NCBI RefSeq assembly: GCF_000151315.2
Contig: NW_011887299.1
Span: 50,391-114,390, forward strand
DNA length: 64,000 bases
Direction of reading: 5' to 3'
From: Capsaspora owczarzaki ATCC 30864
Lineage: Eukaryota > Opisthokonta > Filasterea
Below the pieces are notes generated by a model. That model was given only the letters and a program-made list of their open reading frames with translations, did not search any database and was not told the DNA's origin. The first letter of the stretch is position 1. Each line of letters starts with the position of its first letter. Made by a program: the position numbers and the translations under genes. This document shows, in pieces, positions 1-10,158 of this stretch.

Positions 1-55
1 TATTGGCCACTCTTCTGGTGGTTGCTTGGCAGGCTCCAGCTGAAACTTACTGGCT

Positions 56-385
56 TTGTTGGTAGATATCGAGTGCCTTGCAACTTATCGGATGGTCTTC
101 ACGCATGCGTGCTTCTGCCCTGGCACCACTTGCTCGTACGGGCCTCCCGGATCTTCGTCCGCCACTCCATCCGTGACTTCTTCGGCAGTCGCGTCCGAAA
201 CCGCTGCACCCCAGCCTTCGCCGCCTGCTCCCTGCACTTGTACTCTTGAGTCCTACATCATTGTCGCTGCCACATCCGTTGCCCTGACCTTGGTGGTTGT
301 AATTGTTACTCTTTGCGCTCTCCGCGCCTTCATGCTCAAGCGATCCCGTCAAGACGGCTCTCAGTACACGCCGCTGCAAAGTTAA
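56..385 (+). CDS. 3' end of a single-pass membrane protein gene (5' part outside window)
   Basis: Only the last exon is visible. It encodes a Cys-containing, Ser/Thr/Pro-rich stretch, then a hydrophobic segment of about 25 residues (roughly 267-345, core VALTLVVVIVTLCAL), then a short basic tail ending QYTPLQS and a stop at 383-385. This order suggests a type I membrane protein with a mucin-like extracellular stalk and a short cytoplasmic tail. The same frame has a stop at 41-43, so a splice acceptor must lie after it; the AGs near 64-65 or 71-72 are candidates and the true exon start is not settled. The partner domains and the function cannot be seen from this end of the gene. Confidence 0.6.
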   Translation: MLVDIECLATYRMVFTHACFCPGTTCSYGPPGSSSATPSVTSSAVASETAAPQPSPPAPCTCTLESYIIVAATSVALTLVVVIVTLCALRAFMLKRSRQDGSQYTPLQS

Positions 386-654
386 CTGCACTGATGGGTT
401 CAGTTCACGCATCGTCAACTCAATCACCCATTTCGTTTTCTTGCGTTTCTTGCTGCTTTTGGATTTTGTCATGTCGCTATTGCCTCCCTCATACCCGAGT
501 GTTACACTCTGATATACAGGACTGCATTTTTGTGATTGAGTTGTTCATGATTCATGTGCAATTTGAGAACTCGCGGCCTTTCGCTTTTGTTCTGCATTAT
601 CTTCATTTTTTTTCTTTTTTCTTTTCGTTTATCGGTTTCCAGTCTTCCTTTTCC
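386..654. other. intergenic spacer, 3'UTR and 5'UTR sequence
   Basis: The spacer separates the stop of the membrane-protein exon from the ATG at 655. It is T-rich, especially at 600-650 (TTTTTTTCTTTTTTCTTTTCG). I see no further gene or repeat. Confidence 0.4.
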
Positions 655-3600
655 ATGTCCGAGCAGTTCAAGGTTTGGAATGAATGATTGTTTTATGATT
701 CGCAATCACGAATCTTTTGGTTGTGTTTGTCTGTGAAACAACAACGAAAAAAACAAATCTCCGTTTTCGGATCTGAAAATTGGGGAAACTTTTTGGATCT
801 GGCAACGGAAAATAAACCGCCGCGCCTTTTATGTTTTCGCATTTCGCTGCCATTGTTTGCTTTGACAAAATGGAAGTTTTGCATCAGAAATGAAAGCAAA
901 GTTCGACTCGATCGACGGGTTAAAAAGGGACGACGAAGACAGCGACACAAAAGGAGAGCGAGAGAGAGAGAGAGAGAGAGAAGCGCAACGTCGGTGGTGG
1001 TGGGTGGGGCAACTACTCATCCACTCATCCACTCCCCATGCTCCACCCTTGCTCCTTGTTCGCTCGCACGATTTTTGCAAGGCTTGCTGACCTTGTGTGC
1101 ATGGCCTTGATTTCTGCGCGCTTTTGGTGGCGTTGCGGCTGACCGTGTGCTTTGTTGCAGTGCTTTGCCGACGAGAGCGTGTTCGCATTGCACGAGCTGC
1201 TGCTCGAGCCGCAGGAGACCATCCCGCTGCACTTCCGCCAAGATGCAGGCTTCCGTCTGCCGGCAGACCGATGCGGATGCCAGGGCTACGAAGTCCTGCT
1301 CAAGGTGCGCATCTGTCTGGGTCGCAAATCTCGCGTGTGTTGCCATTCACAAACTCGCAAACTCGATCGTCACGATTCACTCATTGAACATATAAACAGG
1401 ACGGCGGTATTGTCGGCGTCAAGCTTGCATTCAGCGCAAAGGAGCCGCTGGACAATGTGTGGTTTATTCCGCGAACTGCCACAAGTAAAACACACCTCGC
1501 CAAGGTACTTTTCTGAAATGAAAACGGGTGCAAGTGTAGTACACTCCAATGCTCAACTGACTTGCTTTGGATGATCAGGGTGACATGGACATGCACGCCA
1601 TCCACCTGGGAAACTTCAAACCAAGCGAAAGTAACAATGGCTCATTCGAAACCATGTTCAAGTGGAAGTTCCCAATCGTCGCCGATTGCAGCCTGCATGA
1701 AACCAAGATGCCAGGACAAGCAAGCCGCCCGTCGCAGCCGCACGCTTCACTGACGTCGCAGGGGCTTGACAAGCTGGGAAGCACCTCGTTAATGTTAACG
1801 CCAACGTCCGCGCTGTCGGCGGCCTCTTCCCAGCACAGCAAAAGCAGTAGCTCATCCTCCCACCTTCCTCTGACGGCTGGTTCATCCGAAGTGTCACCAC
1901 GGCGCACATCAGATGCAGAGCAGAGCTTTACATTCAACTCACACGCCGATGCGAAATCATCCGTCAGTTCCTCGGATGACTTGTCGCCTTCCTCTCCCTC
2001 CTCCCCGAATGTCAACGACCAGCGCATGAATCTGGTCCGGATGCATGACACTGCCCAGGACCAGCAATGCAGCCTCAGCAAAGCCATCATGGGCCTCGTG
2101 TGTGAAGCGTCCGAATCGGACATTGCCGACGATGACAGTGAAGAGCCTACGAGCCCGAACAGCGATTCAGCCTCGTCCAAGTCCAGAGGGAGTGTGTTTA
2201 GCGTCGTCAAGCAGCGGATATCGACGATTGGCCAGCGTCTGGGAGGAGGAAAAGCATCCAAGTCTACGCGCTCCTTGGGCCCTCCTTCTTCCCCGCCATC
2301 CCGCAAGCTTTCTCTGGTTGAATCCAACGAAGTTGTTGCGACAAACCAGCAAACTGACTTTTCCTCCGAGCTCGGCGATGAAGAGAGCATCACCGAGCTT
2401 GAAGTCGACGATGCCGGCGAGCTGGTTGCCGTCCATGCCTCGTCCCCTCTGCTACTCTCCAAGAAAAACTTTAAGCAGTATCGGCACGACGGTCGTCTGA
2501 CAGTGTCACAGCAGTTCTATGTAAGTTGTTTCGAGTCGAGAAGATTTGGGGGGGGGGTTGTTGTTTGTGGTGTTGTTGTTCTCGTGTCGTTGTTTCGCTC
2601 ACTTGTGTTTTTGAGTGGCCAGATTGTCGAAGGAGGTGGCCGCGTGCTGGCTCGGCTGAGGATGCGATTCATTGCCACTTGTGCGCCAATCCCGCCTCTT
2701 TGCTCGTACTGCCGCAAGAGGTTTGCCAAGTTGCGGTCTTCGTCCAACGAGCAGGCGCGCCTCGCCCCAAAGCATCGGCAAACGGCCGACGTGCTATTTG
2801 TGCGCTCTGATCCCTGGAAGCAATCTCTTTTCTACAGCCTGATGAAGCGAGACGATGCGCAAGTCATCCCATATGTGAAATTGATCGAAATGCGTAAGAA
2901 GAATTTTTTTCCCAACGTTGTTGCCCTTTGTCGTTTGTCTGAGCAGTTTGCTCATGCTCTTTTTGCTCGTTCTTGTGACAGAGGAGCGCATGTTTGAGCA
3001 CCCAAGCGCCCCTCGCGCCGTTGCTGCAACTCCCGACGACATCAATGAGGACTTTGATCCTGAAGAGCATCGCGACTTTCCTTCCGGGATGCCTGCACAT
3101 CAGCGAGTCGGCAAGGTGAGGATGCCATGATTATTTTCTTGTTGTGGTTGTGTCTTCGAGGTGCAAAAGACACTGGTGGTCGCAGCACAATGTGTTTTCT
3201 GTTGTTCTTTACTCTGCTCACTGTTTCCTGTTCCACCCCCCCCCCTCAAATAGTTTTTAAACTTTACCGACTTTGAAACTCAAGTTGCCAAAATGGTCAG
3301 TGTTGAGCAGGCAGACTCGACCAGTTTCTTGGAAGCACGAGACGGCGCAAAGCTCGCATACCTACTTTTCAAAGCCTCGGCCGAACCGGTCGCAATTGTG
3401 CTGTTTATCGCGACATTTGGCTTTGGTAGTGCCTGGTGCTTGGATCTTGCCTCGCGACTTGCGAAAAACAATCCCTTCCACGTCATTGTGCAGTACGAGC
3501 GAGGCCATGGTCCAGCGTAAGTCGAGCTGCTGTTTTTCCCTGCATTTTTGCCTTGAAGTTCTTCCTTGCTGACTTGCCGTGCCACGATGGCAATTTCTCG

Positions 3601-4575
3601 CTCTTTAGTCTCGATCCGAGCGGAGATGCTCCGTCGAAAGAAGCGCTCTGGCGTGACATGCGCACCATGATCCGATACCTGCGGTGGAACTATCCTGCGC
3701 TTCCGCTTGTTGTCGGAGGTCACAGCAACGGGGCTGGCAAGCTACTAAACTACAATTCGTGGAAGTCAAGCCTGCCTGCAGATGCCATCTTTCTGATCAG
3801 TCCATTCCTGCACGAGCTGATGCGCAGCCACAAGCGCAACATGACCAAGAAGGATCACTTCCAAAGAAAGCTAAACTCAATGTCGGGCGGTCGACTCGCC
3901 GGGCACTGGATTGCGCTTGATCTGACCAACCATGTCGCACGAAAGGAAATTGCCGGACTTTGCGTTCCCACGCTCATTTCTGTAAAACGTTCACTGGCGA
4001 GCTGTTTGGTTGGTCGAATGTTCAATAATGCTGAACATTTTCACTGAATTTTTCAACGTGCGCAGGTGAATATGATGGCGGCAGTGCTGATCAAGGATGC
4101 CAAAGCGGCGTTTTCAGCCATCTCGGTTCCCTTTGCGCTGTGGGCGGGTTCCGAGGACGAGCTGTTTCCGTCGAAGGAGGTTCTTGCTGCTGCTGATTAC
4201 TCTCCATCGCAGAGCAAGGTGAGTTTCTTTGCTGCGAGTCGGGGTGATTGTTCTTTTGGTTTGTGTGAATCTCAGTATTGCATTTACATGCAGGTTGCTG
4301 AGGAAATCGAGGGCGGTACGCACGTCGGAATCGTGAATATGATCGAGGACCATCTGGCACCGTGGATTAAGCGCATCATACCACCAATCAAGGCACGTCT
4401 GGACGCCGAGCTTGCCAGGCAGGCTGCCGTGCGTGCCGCTCGACGCGAGCGTGAAACTGCAGAGGCTCCTTCATCCTCGTCACCACCAGCATCGACCAGC
4501 CCTAGCTCTACGAAATTGGCAGAGGAGCGGTCTAGCACACCATCCATTTCAGTTTCGGCAACTGTTGACGTTTAG
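655..4575 (+). CDS. large protein with C-terminal alpha/beta-hydrolase domain
   Basis: Predicted exons: 655-672, 1161-1304, 1400-1504, 1579-2520, 2623-2893, 2982-3115, 3254-3516, 3609-3981, 4066-4218, 4294-4575; all phases agree and give about 894 residues. The first exon is only MSEQFK and is the least certain. Residues about 1-130 form an unrecognised globular region, followed by about 270 residues of Ser-rich disordered sequence. The C-terminal half is an alpha/beta-hydrolase: nucleophile elbow GGHSNGAG (exon at 3609), a likely acid in WAGSEDELF (exon at 4066) and a His in GGTHVGIV (exon at 4294). It ends in a charged, Ser-rich tail. The serine-hydrolase fold is well supported by the ordered triad; the substrate (lipid, ester or peptide) cannot be told. 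There is no signal peptide or membrane segment. A lipase-like or regulatory pseudo-esterase role is possible. Confidence 0.75.
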
Positions 4576-4984
4576 CAACTGATTGTTGGAACAAAAACCA
4601 GACTAGGCTCAAAAATTCTCAGCAAAAACCGCTTTCGACCAGGTTTTCCTCCCGGATACAGGCGGTGATTCAGAAAGCCAGCAAAGCGGAATAAGATACC
4701 GTCAAGCATGAGTTGTAAATGCACGCGAGAGAGACACACACACGATTATGCGCATTCGAGTTAAAAGTACAAATCCATTCGTTACTCTATCGGTTTTTGT
4801 TTGTTCTTTCCATCCAACTCTGAGATTGACTTTATTCATCAGATTTATTAAGCTTTATTCCCTTTGCATATGAAGCCCCCCAAACTTGCATCTTATTGCT
4901 CGCTCAGTCTCAGAAATTTGTTTCCGGCTTTTACGATCGCCGCTACGAAGGGTTCCAACTATCCCCACCACCCCAAATTCAAGC
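4576..4984. other. intergenic region downstream of the hydrolase gene
   Basis: About 410 bp with no plausible gene. It contains a short GA/CA-rich run (4726-4745) and AT-rich sequence, and probably includes the 3'UTR of the hydrolase gene. A solo LTR begins directly after it. Confidence 0.5.
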
Positions 4985-5117
4985 ACATCTGTTACGGTTA
5001 AGACCCCTTGGGTCTAACCCACTCTTGTTATTTTGTATTAAATACGAGAATCCCATCATAACCCATCCATAACCGGCTGTGGGACCTGAGGTGCCAGGGT
5101 TTGCTCGTAACAACATC
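4985..5117. mobile_element. solo LTR of an LTR retrotransposon, with 5-bp target-site duplication
   Basis: The 123-bp unit at 4990-5112 starts TGTTACG and ends CGTAACA, a perfect 7-bp terminal inverted repeat of the TG...CA type. It is flanked on both sides by the same 5 bases, ACATC (4985-4989 and 5113-5117). A short hairpin, AGACCCCTTGGGTCT, lies just inside the left end. A second copy with the same ends and design is at 36097-36229. With no internal region left, it is a fossil made by LTR-LTR recombination. It sits 39 bp before the TM2D3 start codon, so it may contribute to that gene's 5'UTR or promoter. Confidence 0.75.
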
Positions 5118-5155
5118 CAACATTATCATCATTCGTGTAGCTCTATTCAGTGGCA

Positions 5156-6361
5156 ATGTCCAGCCGTCGAAGCCGCTCGATGTTCAGCGACTTGCAGCGC
5201 CAGTCCGTGTCATTCACCAATCTGCCAACGACAACCACAGCTCGCTTCCGACCGCCGCCAAGACCGATGCTTGCTGCGCTTCTATTCGCTGTACTAGCAT
5301 CTGTCATTGCTTGGCAGGCAAGCACCGCCGAGGCCGCGTCGTCCTCGTCGCCGTCGCCGTCTCGCTACGATTTGACCTTCCAGCGATACCAGGTTTGGCA
5401 CCATCCCCCCCCCCCAAGCGATCATGCGTCATGATAGTATTGAGTTGCAGTGAAGTGCATTGCGTGAGCTCACTCTTGGGCTGGGATGACAAACCGCGAA
5501 CGAAATTTGCCCGCTTGGTTGCTCAGATTTGTGTGAATTCAAGTTCGAGAGCTTGCTCAGACTACGAGGCCGTTTGTCTCAATTGCACATTTAACGAGTC
5601 GTGTTCATACGGACTGGCGACGACGGCGAACTGCTCTGTGCCAGAGACAATCCATTGCGCTGTAAGGTTGGCGGTAAAGCGACGAGTCTGTTGGTGGTTG
5701 TCTCACCGTGCATGCCCCATACACACACGCAATCATAGGGTGACCGGATATTCTCGAGAAACCTCACTTGCCAGTACTGCTACCAGTCGCCCGAAGCTGA
5801 CTACGCTTGCAGCGAAAACACGGACTGCGACGCGCAAATAGTCGATGCGACCTACGAAGCTGTCTGCACAATGATGGACGATGTACTGTGCATCGGTACG
5901 TTGCTCTTGTACTTCAAACTGGCGTGTCGCAGCATCTGGGGCATTGTTGTGGCCCGAACGTTTTGCTCATCCGGCCTTGTTGTTGTTGTGGGGCTTTTCT
6001 CTTGCTCCCCAGGCAATCGCCGCTTCAAAAAGAATGTACCATGCGAATGGACAGCTGGCATACGATGGTCGACAGCGCTTTTGTTAAGGTCAGTGTTGTT
6101 TGCAGACCAGAAGGACGAAACGAAACGAAATTGGGGTTGTTCGGTTTTGCTGAATGTCTTGCTCACATTGCTGTTTTTTTGCTCGACAACTCCAGCATCA
6201 CCGTCGGTGGATTTGGCGGCGATCTCTTCTATCTCGGCTACACGGGCTGGGGTCTGTGCAAGCTGTTCACCTTTGGCGGATTGGGCGTCTGGACGATCGT
6301 GGATGTTATTTTGATAGCGACTGGCTATCTCGGCCCAGCCGACAACTCGTTGTACTTGTAG
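5156..6361 (+). CDS. TM2D3: TM2 domain-containing protein 3 (almondex) orthologue
   Basis: Exons 5156-5392, 5527-5661, 5739-5895, 6013-6088 and 6196-6361 join in phase to about 256 residues. A signal sequence lies at about residues 39-60 (MLAALLFAVLASVIAW). The luminal part has the TM2D3 cysteine pattern: CLNCTFNESCSYG, NLTCQYCYQSPEADYAC, then VPCEWTAGIRWSTAL. The C-terminal TM2 domain (GGFGGDLFYLGY...WTIVDVILIATGYLGPAD) has two membrane helices joined by a short turn and ends NSLYL, like animal TM2D3 (recalled ...GPADGSLYI). In animals this family acts with gamma-secretase/Notch and in endolysosomal phagocytosis. Notch itself need not be present in a protist, so the ancestral role is open. 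The start ATG follows the solo LTR closely. Confidence 0.93.
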
Positions 6362-6555
6362 TGCCGACTTGTCTTTTTGAGTCATCCAACTCAGTTCTTG
6401 TTAGTATCAACTTCTTTGTAATTCCGTCAAAAGTAAAATGAATTCAGCTTTTGCCTTCTTGTAGGAAAATGTCAATGCCCTCAGTCTACCTTTGTATTGT
6501 TTTCGTTCTAATCGAGCCTTTGTTTCATACTCTTTTTCCTCACTAAAACTTCACC

Positions 6556-6993
6556 ATGAGCGACAAGGAGCCACCAAAGCGGCCGCCAGTGACCTCGACG
6601 ACGCTCTTCCGGGTGCTCAATCCAGAGCTCTTCCTGCGACCCAACAAATACGTGATGGCGTTCGGACTGGGTGCCCTGACGCTGAGCCTCGGCTTTGTCT
6701 GGTGGCAGTCGGAAGGACAGCTCGGGCCCAACTCGAGGTGCTGATTTTGCATTGGAAAAAATCTTGGCATCGATTGTTTGTAGAGTTGTATGATGAGTAT
6801 TGGGTTTGGGAGGGTAGGGGGGGGGGATTGAATTTAGAGGGAACAATAGGATTGACATTGAATTTCCGCTTTGGCTGACATTTACTTCAATATGTGTTCA
6901 AACAGCGTTCAAGCTGGATATCCTCGCATTTCGGAATATCTGCCAGAAACTGCACCGAACGAAAAGAACAAGAAGGCGTCGCGATGGGACTAG
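6556..6993 (+). CDS. SMIM8: small integral membrane protein 8 (SMIM8) orthologue
   Basis: Two exons, 6556-6737 and 6906-6993, join in phase 2 to an 89-residue protein. The core [20 protein letters not shown], followed by a hydrophobic helix ([16 protein letters not shown]), matches the animal SMIM8 signature TTLFRxxNPELFxxPNKxVMAFG. The last residues, KKASRWD, match the conserved ...TSKWD end, which confirms the second exon. Human SMIM8 is about 97 residues, so this copy is complete. The protein is a single-pass membrane protein; its function is poorly known. Without the splice the frame closes after 62 residues, so a single-exon prediction would miss the conserved end. Confidence 0.92.
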
Positions 6994-7127
6994 GCTGTCA
7001 CTGTGCATTCGCTGCGTCACAAAATAATATCTTAACAAAAGGGACTTGCTTGTACAATGCTGCGGCAAGTCATAACAAGTGCATATATATTCAACAAAAC
7101 GTAACAACAAAGTAAGACAGCCAACAG

Positions 7128-8334
7128 CTAAGAAGCTTTCAGCTTGCTGGCAGAGGCAGCCAGCGCGGCAGAGTGCTCGAGATGCGTGTCGTGCGAGGCA
7201 GGCGCGTCCCAGTTAAACTCAATGCCGACAAACAAAAAGTCGAGCCAAAAGTCGGCAACAGCATAGTTGTGCTTCATGGTGCCCTTGTGGTGGTAGTAGT
7301 GCATGTCGCGCAGCTTTTCGAAAATGCCAAACGTGCGGCCCTCCATCCAAAAGTCGCGCTGGTGGAATCCCATATGCATGATATCGGCAAGTTTGAGTTC
7401 CTGTGAGTGGCAGGGCGGTGCAGCATGGGGGATGGCAGGGCAGCGGGGGCGAGCCGAAAAATTTACGAAACGAACAAGTCAGCACACTGCCAACGCCAAC
7501 AATCACGACGCGCAGCTTCCAAAAAACAAACAAAAAAACCTCACAATCATGCCCGTCAGAATGGCAGTCAGGACGGTGGCGAGGGAGCGGTCGTCGGTGA
7601 ATTGCAAGAGAATCAGAGGCGACAGAATGATGGCGCCGATGTACGCCTGCGAGTTGTCTTCCTTTGCGTTTTCGTACGTCTCGCTGATGAACTTGGTCGG
7701 CGGGTAGTCGTTGATGTGGTGTCCGATGTGAGCTCTGCAGCAAGAAGCAAGAAGAAGAACGAGATTTGCAGGATCAGTAATCCGTCCTCCATTCCCCGGG
7801 ACATGCATCTCAATTCAAAAGGCGCTCTTTGTCAATATACACGGTTAGTTACCTGTACCACCATCCGAGGTACTTTCCTTCGAGGCGAACGTGTCCAATC
7901 CAGTGGGTAATGACGGCGAGAATGTTGGTCATGTACCAGCCGCCAGTGACCATCCACCACGGCACTTGCGGGAACTGCCAAGACAGGGAAACACAATTGA
8001 GACATGTTGACATGCACCGAGGGTTTTTCTTTTCTCAGATTCTCAGATTTTAGTCTGCAATCTGCAATCTGGGGTTTGACGCCTTACAGCAGAGTGCACG
8101 GCGAGCGACGTTGCGTTGATGAAGAACATCCACCAGACAAAGAGGCCGAGGATGAACGACTTTGGCACTGGCTTTGCATTGTACCTGTGATCAAAAGGGG
8201 AGAACAGTGCAGGGTGATAGAACGAGCAGAGAGCGAAGTGTGGAGCGACCGTTCCGCCGCAGTATCAGATCAGTTCAGCATGCAGCAGTGAGTGTTATAG
8301 TGGAGTGATAGTGTCGTGGAACATAGAGGCACAT

Positions 8335-8365
<31 letters not shown>

Positions 8366-8591
8366 GAGGGAAGCGGAACTGCTTGTCGGAGGAAAGTCTG
8401 CTGTCGGAGTTTGCGTCTGCTTACGGCTGGTGCAGAATCTGGTTGCGCCTGGACAGCGACGACGACGACGACCCATCAGCATCAGCAGCAGTAGCAGTAG
8501 CAGTGGATGATGCAGTGGATGATGCAGTGGATGATGCAGTGGATGCAGCAGAGTACAGTGGCTGCGTTGGCTGTGCTGCAGCGTCCATCAT
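7128..8591 (-). CDS. fatty acid hydroxylase superfamily (di-iron membrane hydroxylase)
   Basis: Exons on the minus strand, 5' to 3': 8425-8591, 8088-8184, 7853-7974, 7545-7734, 7128-7400; phases agree, about 282 residues. The N-terminus is a Ser/Thr/Ala repeat (SSTASSTASST). Histidine boxes typical of the sterol desaturase/fatty acid hydroxylase superfamily are present: HWIGH, HIGHH (in WYRAHIGHHINDYPP) and HYYHHKGTMKHN, between hydrophobic membrane segments (ILGLFVWWMFFINATSLAV, IILSPLILLQF). These eight or more histidines bind a di-iron centre at the cytosolic face of the ER membrane. I could not assign a specific substrate (sterol, sphingolipid or alkane). Length and box spacing fit the smaller members of the family. 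Confidence 0.85.
8333..8370. repeat. (GA)n microsatellite in an intron
   Basis: A run of GA dinucleotides with a few GGG interruptions, inside the first intron of the hydroxylase gene. Confidence 0.85.
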
Positions 8592-8997
8592 TTGATAGGA
8601 TGAAGGTGGAAAATTTGTAAGACTGCTGCGATGCCAGATGCTCGAGAGTGAAGCACACAAAAAGACGGATGATGATGAGGGGTTGGGGTTGAATGGGGTT
8701 AGGGAACAGCGACAAAAGGGGGTTAGGTGGGGGTAAGTAAGCCTGGTCGGGGTTTTCTACAAAGGAAGGGGGTGAATTGGATTTACACGTGCTACTACTA
8801 CAGTGCGTATTGGGGGGGGGGGGTCATACAAAGTGATACTGTATTAAGGAGCGAACAAAACAAACCACCCCAAAATCGCAGAACAAAAGCAGAGGGAAAG
8901 CCGAACAGCAGTGGACAGAAAACGGCCACTGAAGGAACGACTCGACTCGACTCGACCTGAGGGTACAGAGTCGAGAGTAGACATCGTGACTCTTTTT
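8592..8997. other. intergenic region upstream of the hydroxylase gene
   Basis: Holds the presumed promoter of the minus-strand hydroxylase gene and the 3' flank of the next minus-strand gene. It includes a poly-G run (8813-8822) and GACTC repeats (8938-8956). No gene seen. Confidence 0.4.
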
Positions 8998-9267
8998 TTA
9001 GAAGTCGAACGAGGTCGAGCAGTTGAAGACAGTCGGGGGAAGCTTGGCAGCCTGCGCAGTGTTACTGCAAAGTGACAAGTAACAAACACAGCAGAACAAA
9101 CGCAGAACAAAAGCTGAGCGGCAACATTCACAACAAAACAAGCAACAAGCAACAAAGCAACTGAAGACATTTGGCAACCAGAACAAAAGCTGAGCGACTG
9201 CGAAATGCGGGCAACATTCACAACAAAACAAGCAACAAGCAACGAAGCCTCAATACAATACAATGGC

Positions 9268-9321
<54 letters not shown>

Positions 9322-9793
9322 AGAAGCCTCAATACAATACCATGGCCATTCTCTCTCCCTCCCTCTCTCTCTCTCTCTGCTTCCCCCTCCCTCCGAGACT
9401 TCCAATCCACACAATCATAGATTCCAACTGCCTCCCGTTTGCAACTGCACATCCGACTTCCCCCCCCGTCCCCTTGTGCACCAGCTCACGACGAAAGCCA
9501 TGGTCATGAGCAGCATGTGACGAACCACAGCTGCTCCCCCCCCCCACCCCACTCTACTCCCCAGCCTCAACATAGACACATCGATAGACACACGCGCGGC
9601 AAACTCACGCGCAGAAGGAAGGGACGGCGGCGGCAATGCACCAGACGCAGGCGAGACCGTCGCTCTCCTTGTCCTGGCTGCAGGTCGACTGGGTGGTCAC
9701 GTCGGTGCACTGGTCCACAACGGCAGACGAGGCAAGCATGGCAAAGCACGCGAGCAGGGCAAAGAAGAGCGCAAACAGAAGCGAGGCACGCAT
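8998..9793 (-). CDS. small secreted cysteine-rich protein
   Basis: Two minus-strand exons, 9609-9793 and 8998-9064, join in phase to 83 residues. The ATG at 9793 opens a clear signal peptide (MRASLLFALFFALLACFAML, then ASSA). The mature peptide has about six cysteines: DQC, TC, AC-VWC, SFC and NC. The spacing (C-x7-C-x10-C-x2-C-x7-C, then one in the tail) does not match a family I know with confidence; it faintly resembles PSI-type modules. No transmembrane segment or GPI signal follows. The 544-bp intron between the exons is unusually repeat-rich. Function unknown; probably secreted or luminal. Confidence 0.65.
9102..9345. repeat. partial tandem duplications inside an intron
   Basis: CAGAACAAAAGCTGAGCG occurs near 9103 and 9180. 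The motif around CAACATTCACAACAAAACAAG occurs near 9122 and 9211. The block around GAAGCCTCAATACAATAC plus ATGGCCATTCTCTCTC occurs near 9244 and 9323. The copies are nearly identical, so the duplications look recent. Confidence 0.75.
9271..9318. repeat. (CT)n microsatellite
   Basis: A 48-bp pure CT run in the intron of the secreted-protein gene, followed by a second, interrupted CT tract near 9351-9380. Confidence 0.95.
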
Positions 9794-10158
9794 TGTTGGA
9801 AGAAACGAAAAAAAAAAGTGGTGGATCAAGTCTGAGAAAACAAGAGTGAGCGTCTCAGAGAAAGTGTGAAGGGATGTACTGTATTACAATCATTCAACCT
9901 GTAGCGCCACTCGTTTCTGAAAACAACGGCGCGGAAACATCCCGCTTTCGCTTGCACCAAAAATCAAAAAAGCTCAACAGCAGGGACAATCAAACTGGGC
10001 AAAGCGTGCAGCAACGTATGCACTCTGAGTGCTTCAGCAAGTTGCCTGCGCACCTGCATCGCCAAGCTGATCAACTCTGAGCCTCCATCAGTGAGCAAGA
10101 ACAGATCGCCTCTTAAAGAGCTCGCGGCACAGCTGGTCAAGAGTCAAAGAGCACAGAA
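9794..10158. other. intergenic region
   Basis: About 365 bp between the start of the secreted-protein gene and the stop of the LRRC42-like gene. It should hold the promoter of the former. No convincing frame, RNA gene or repeat. Confidence 0.4.
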
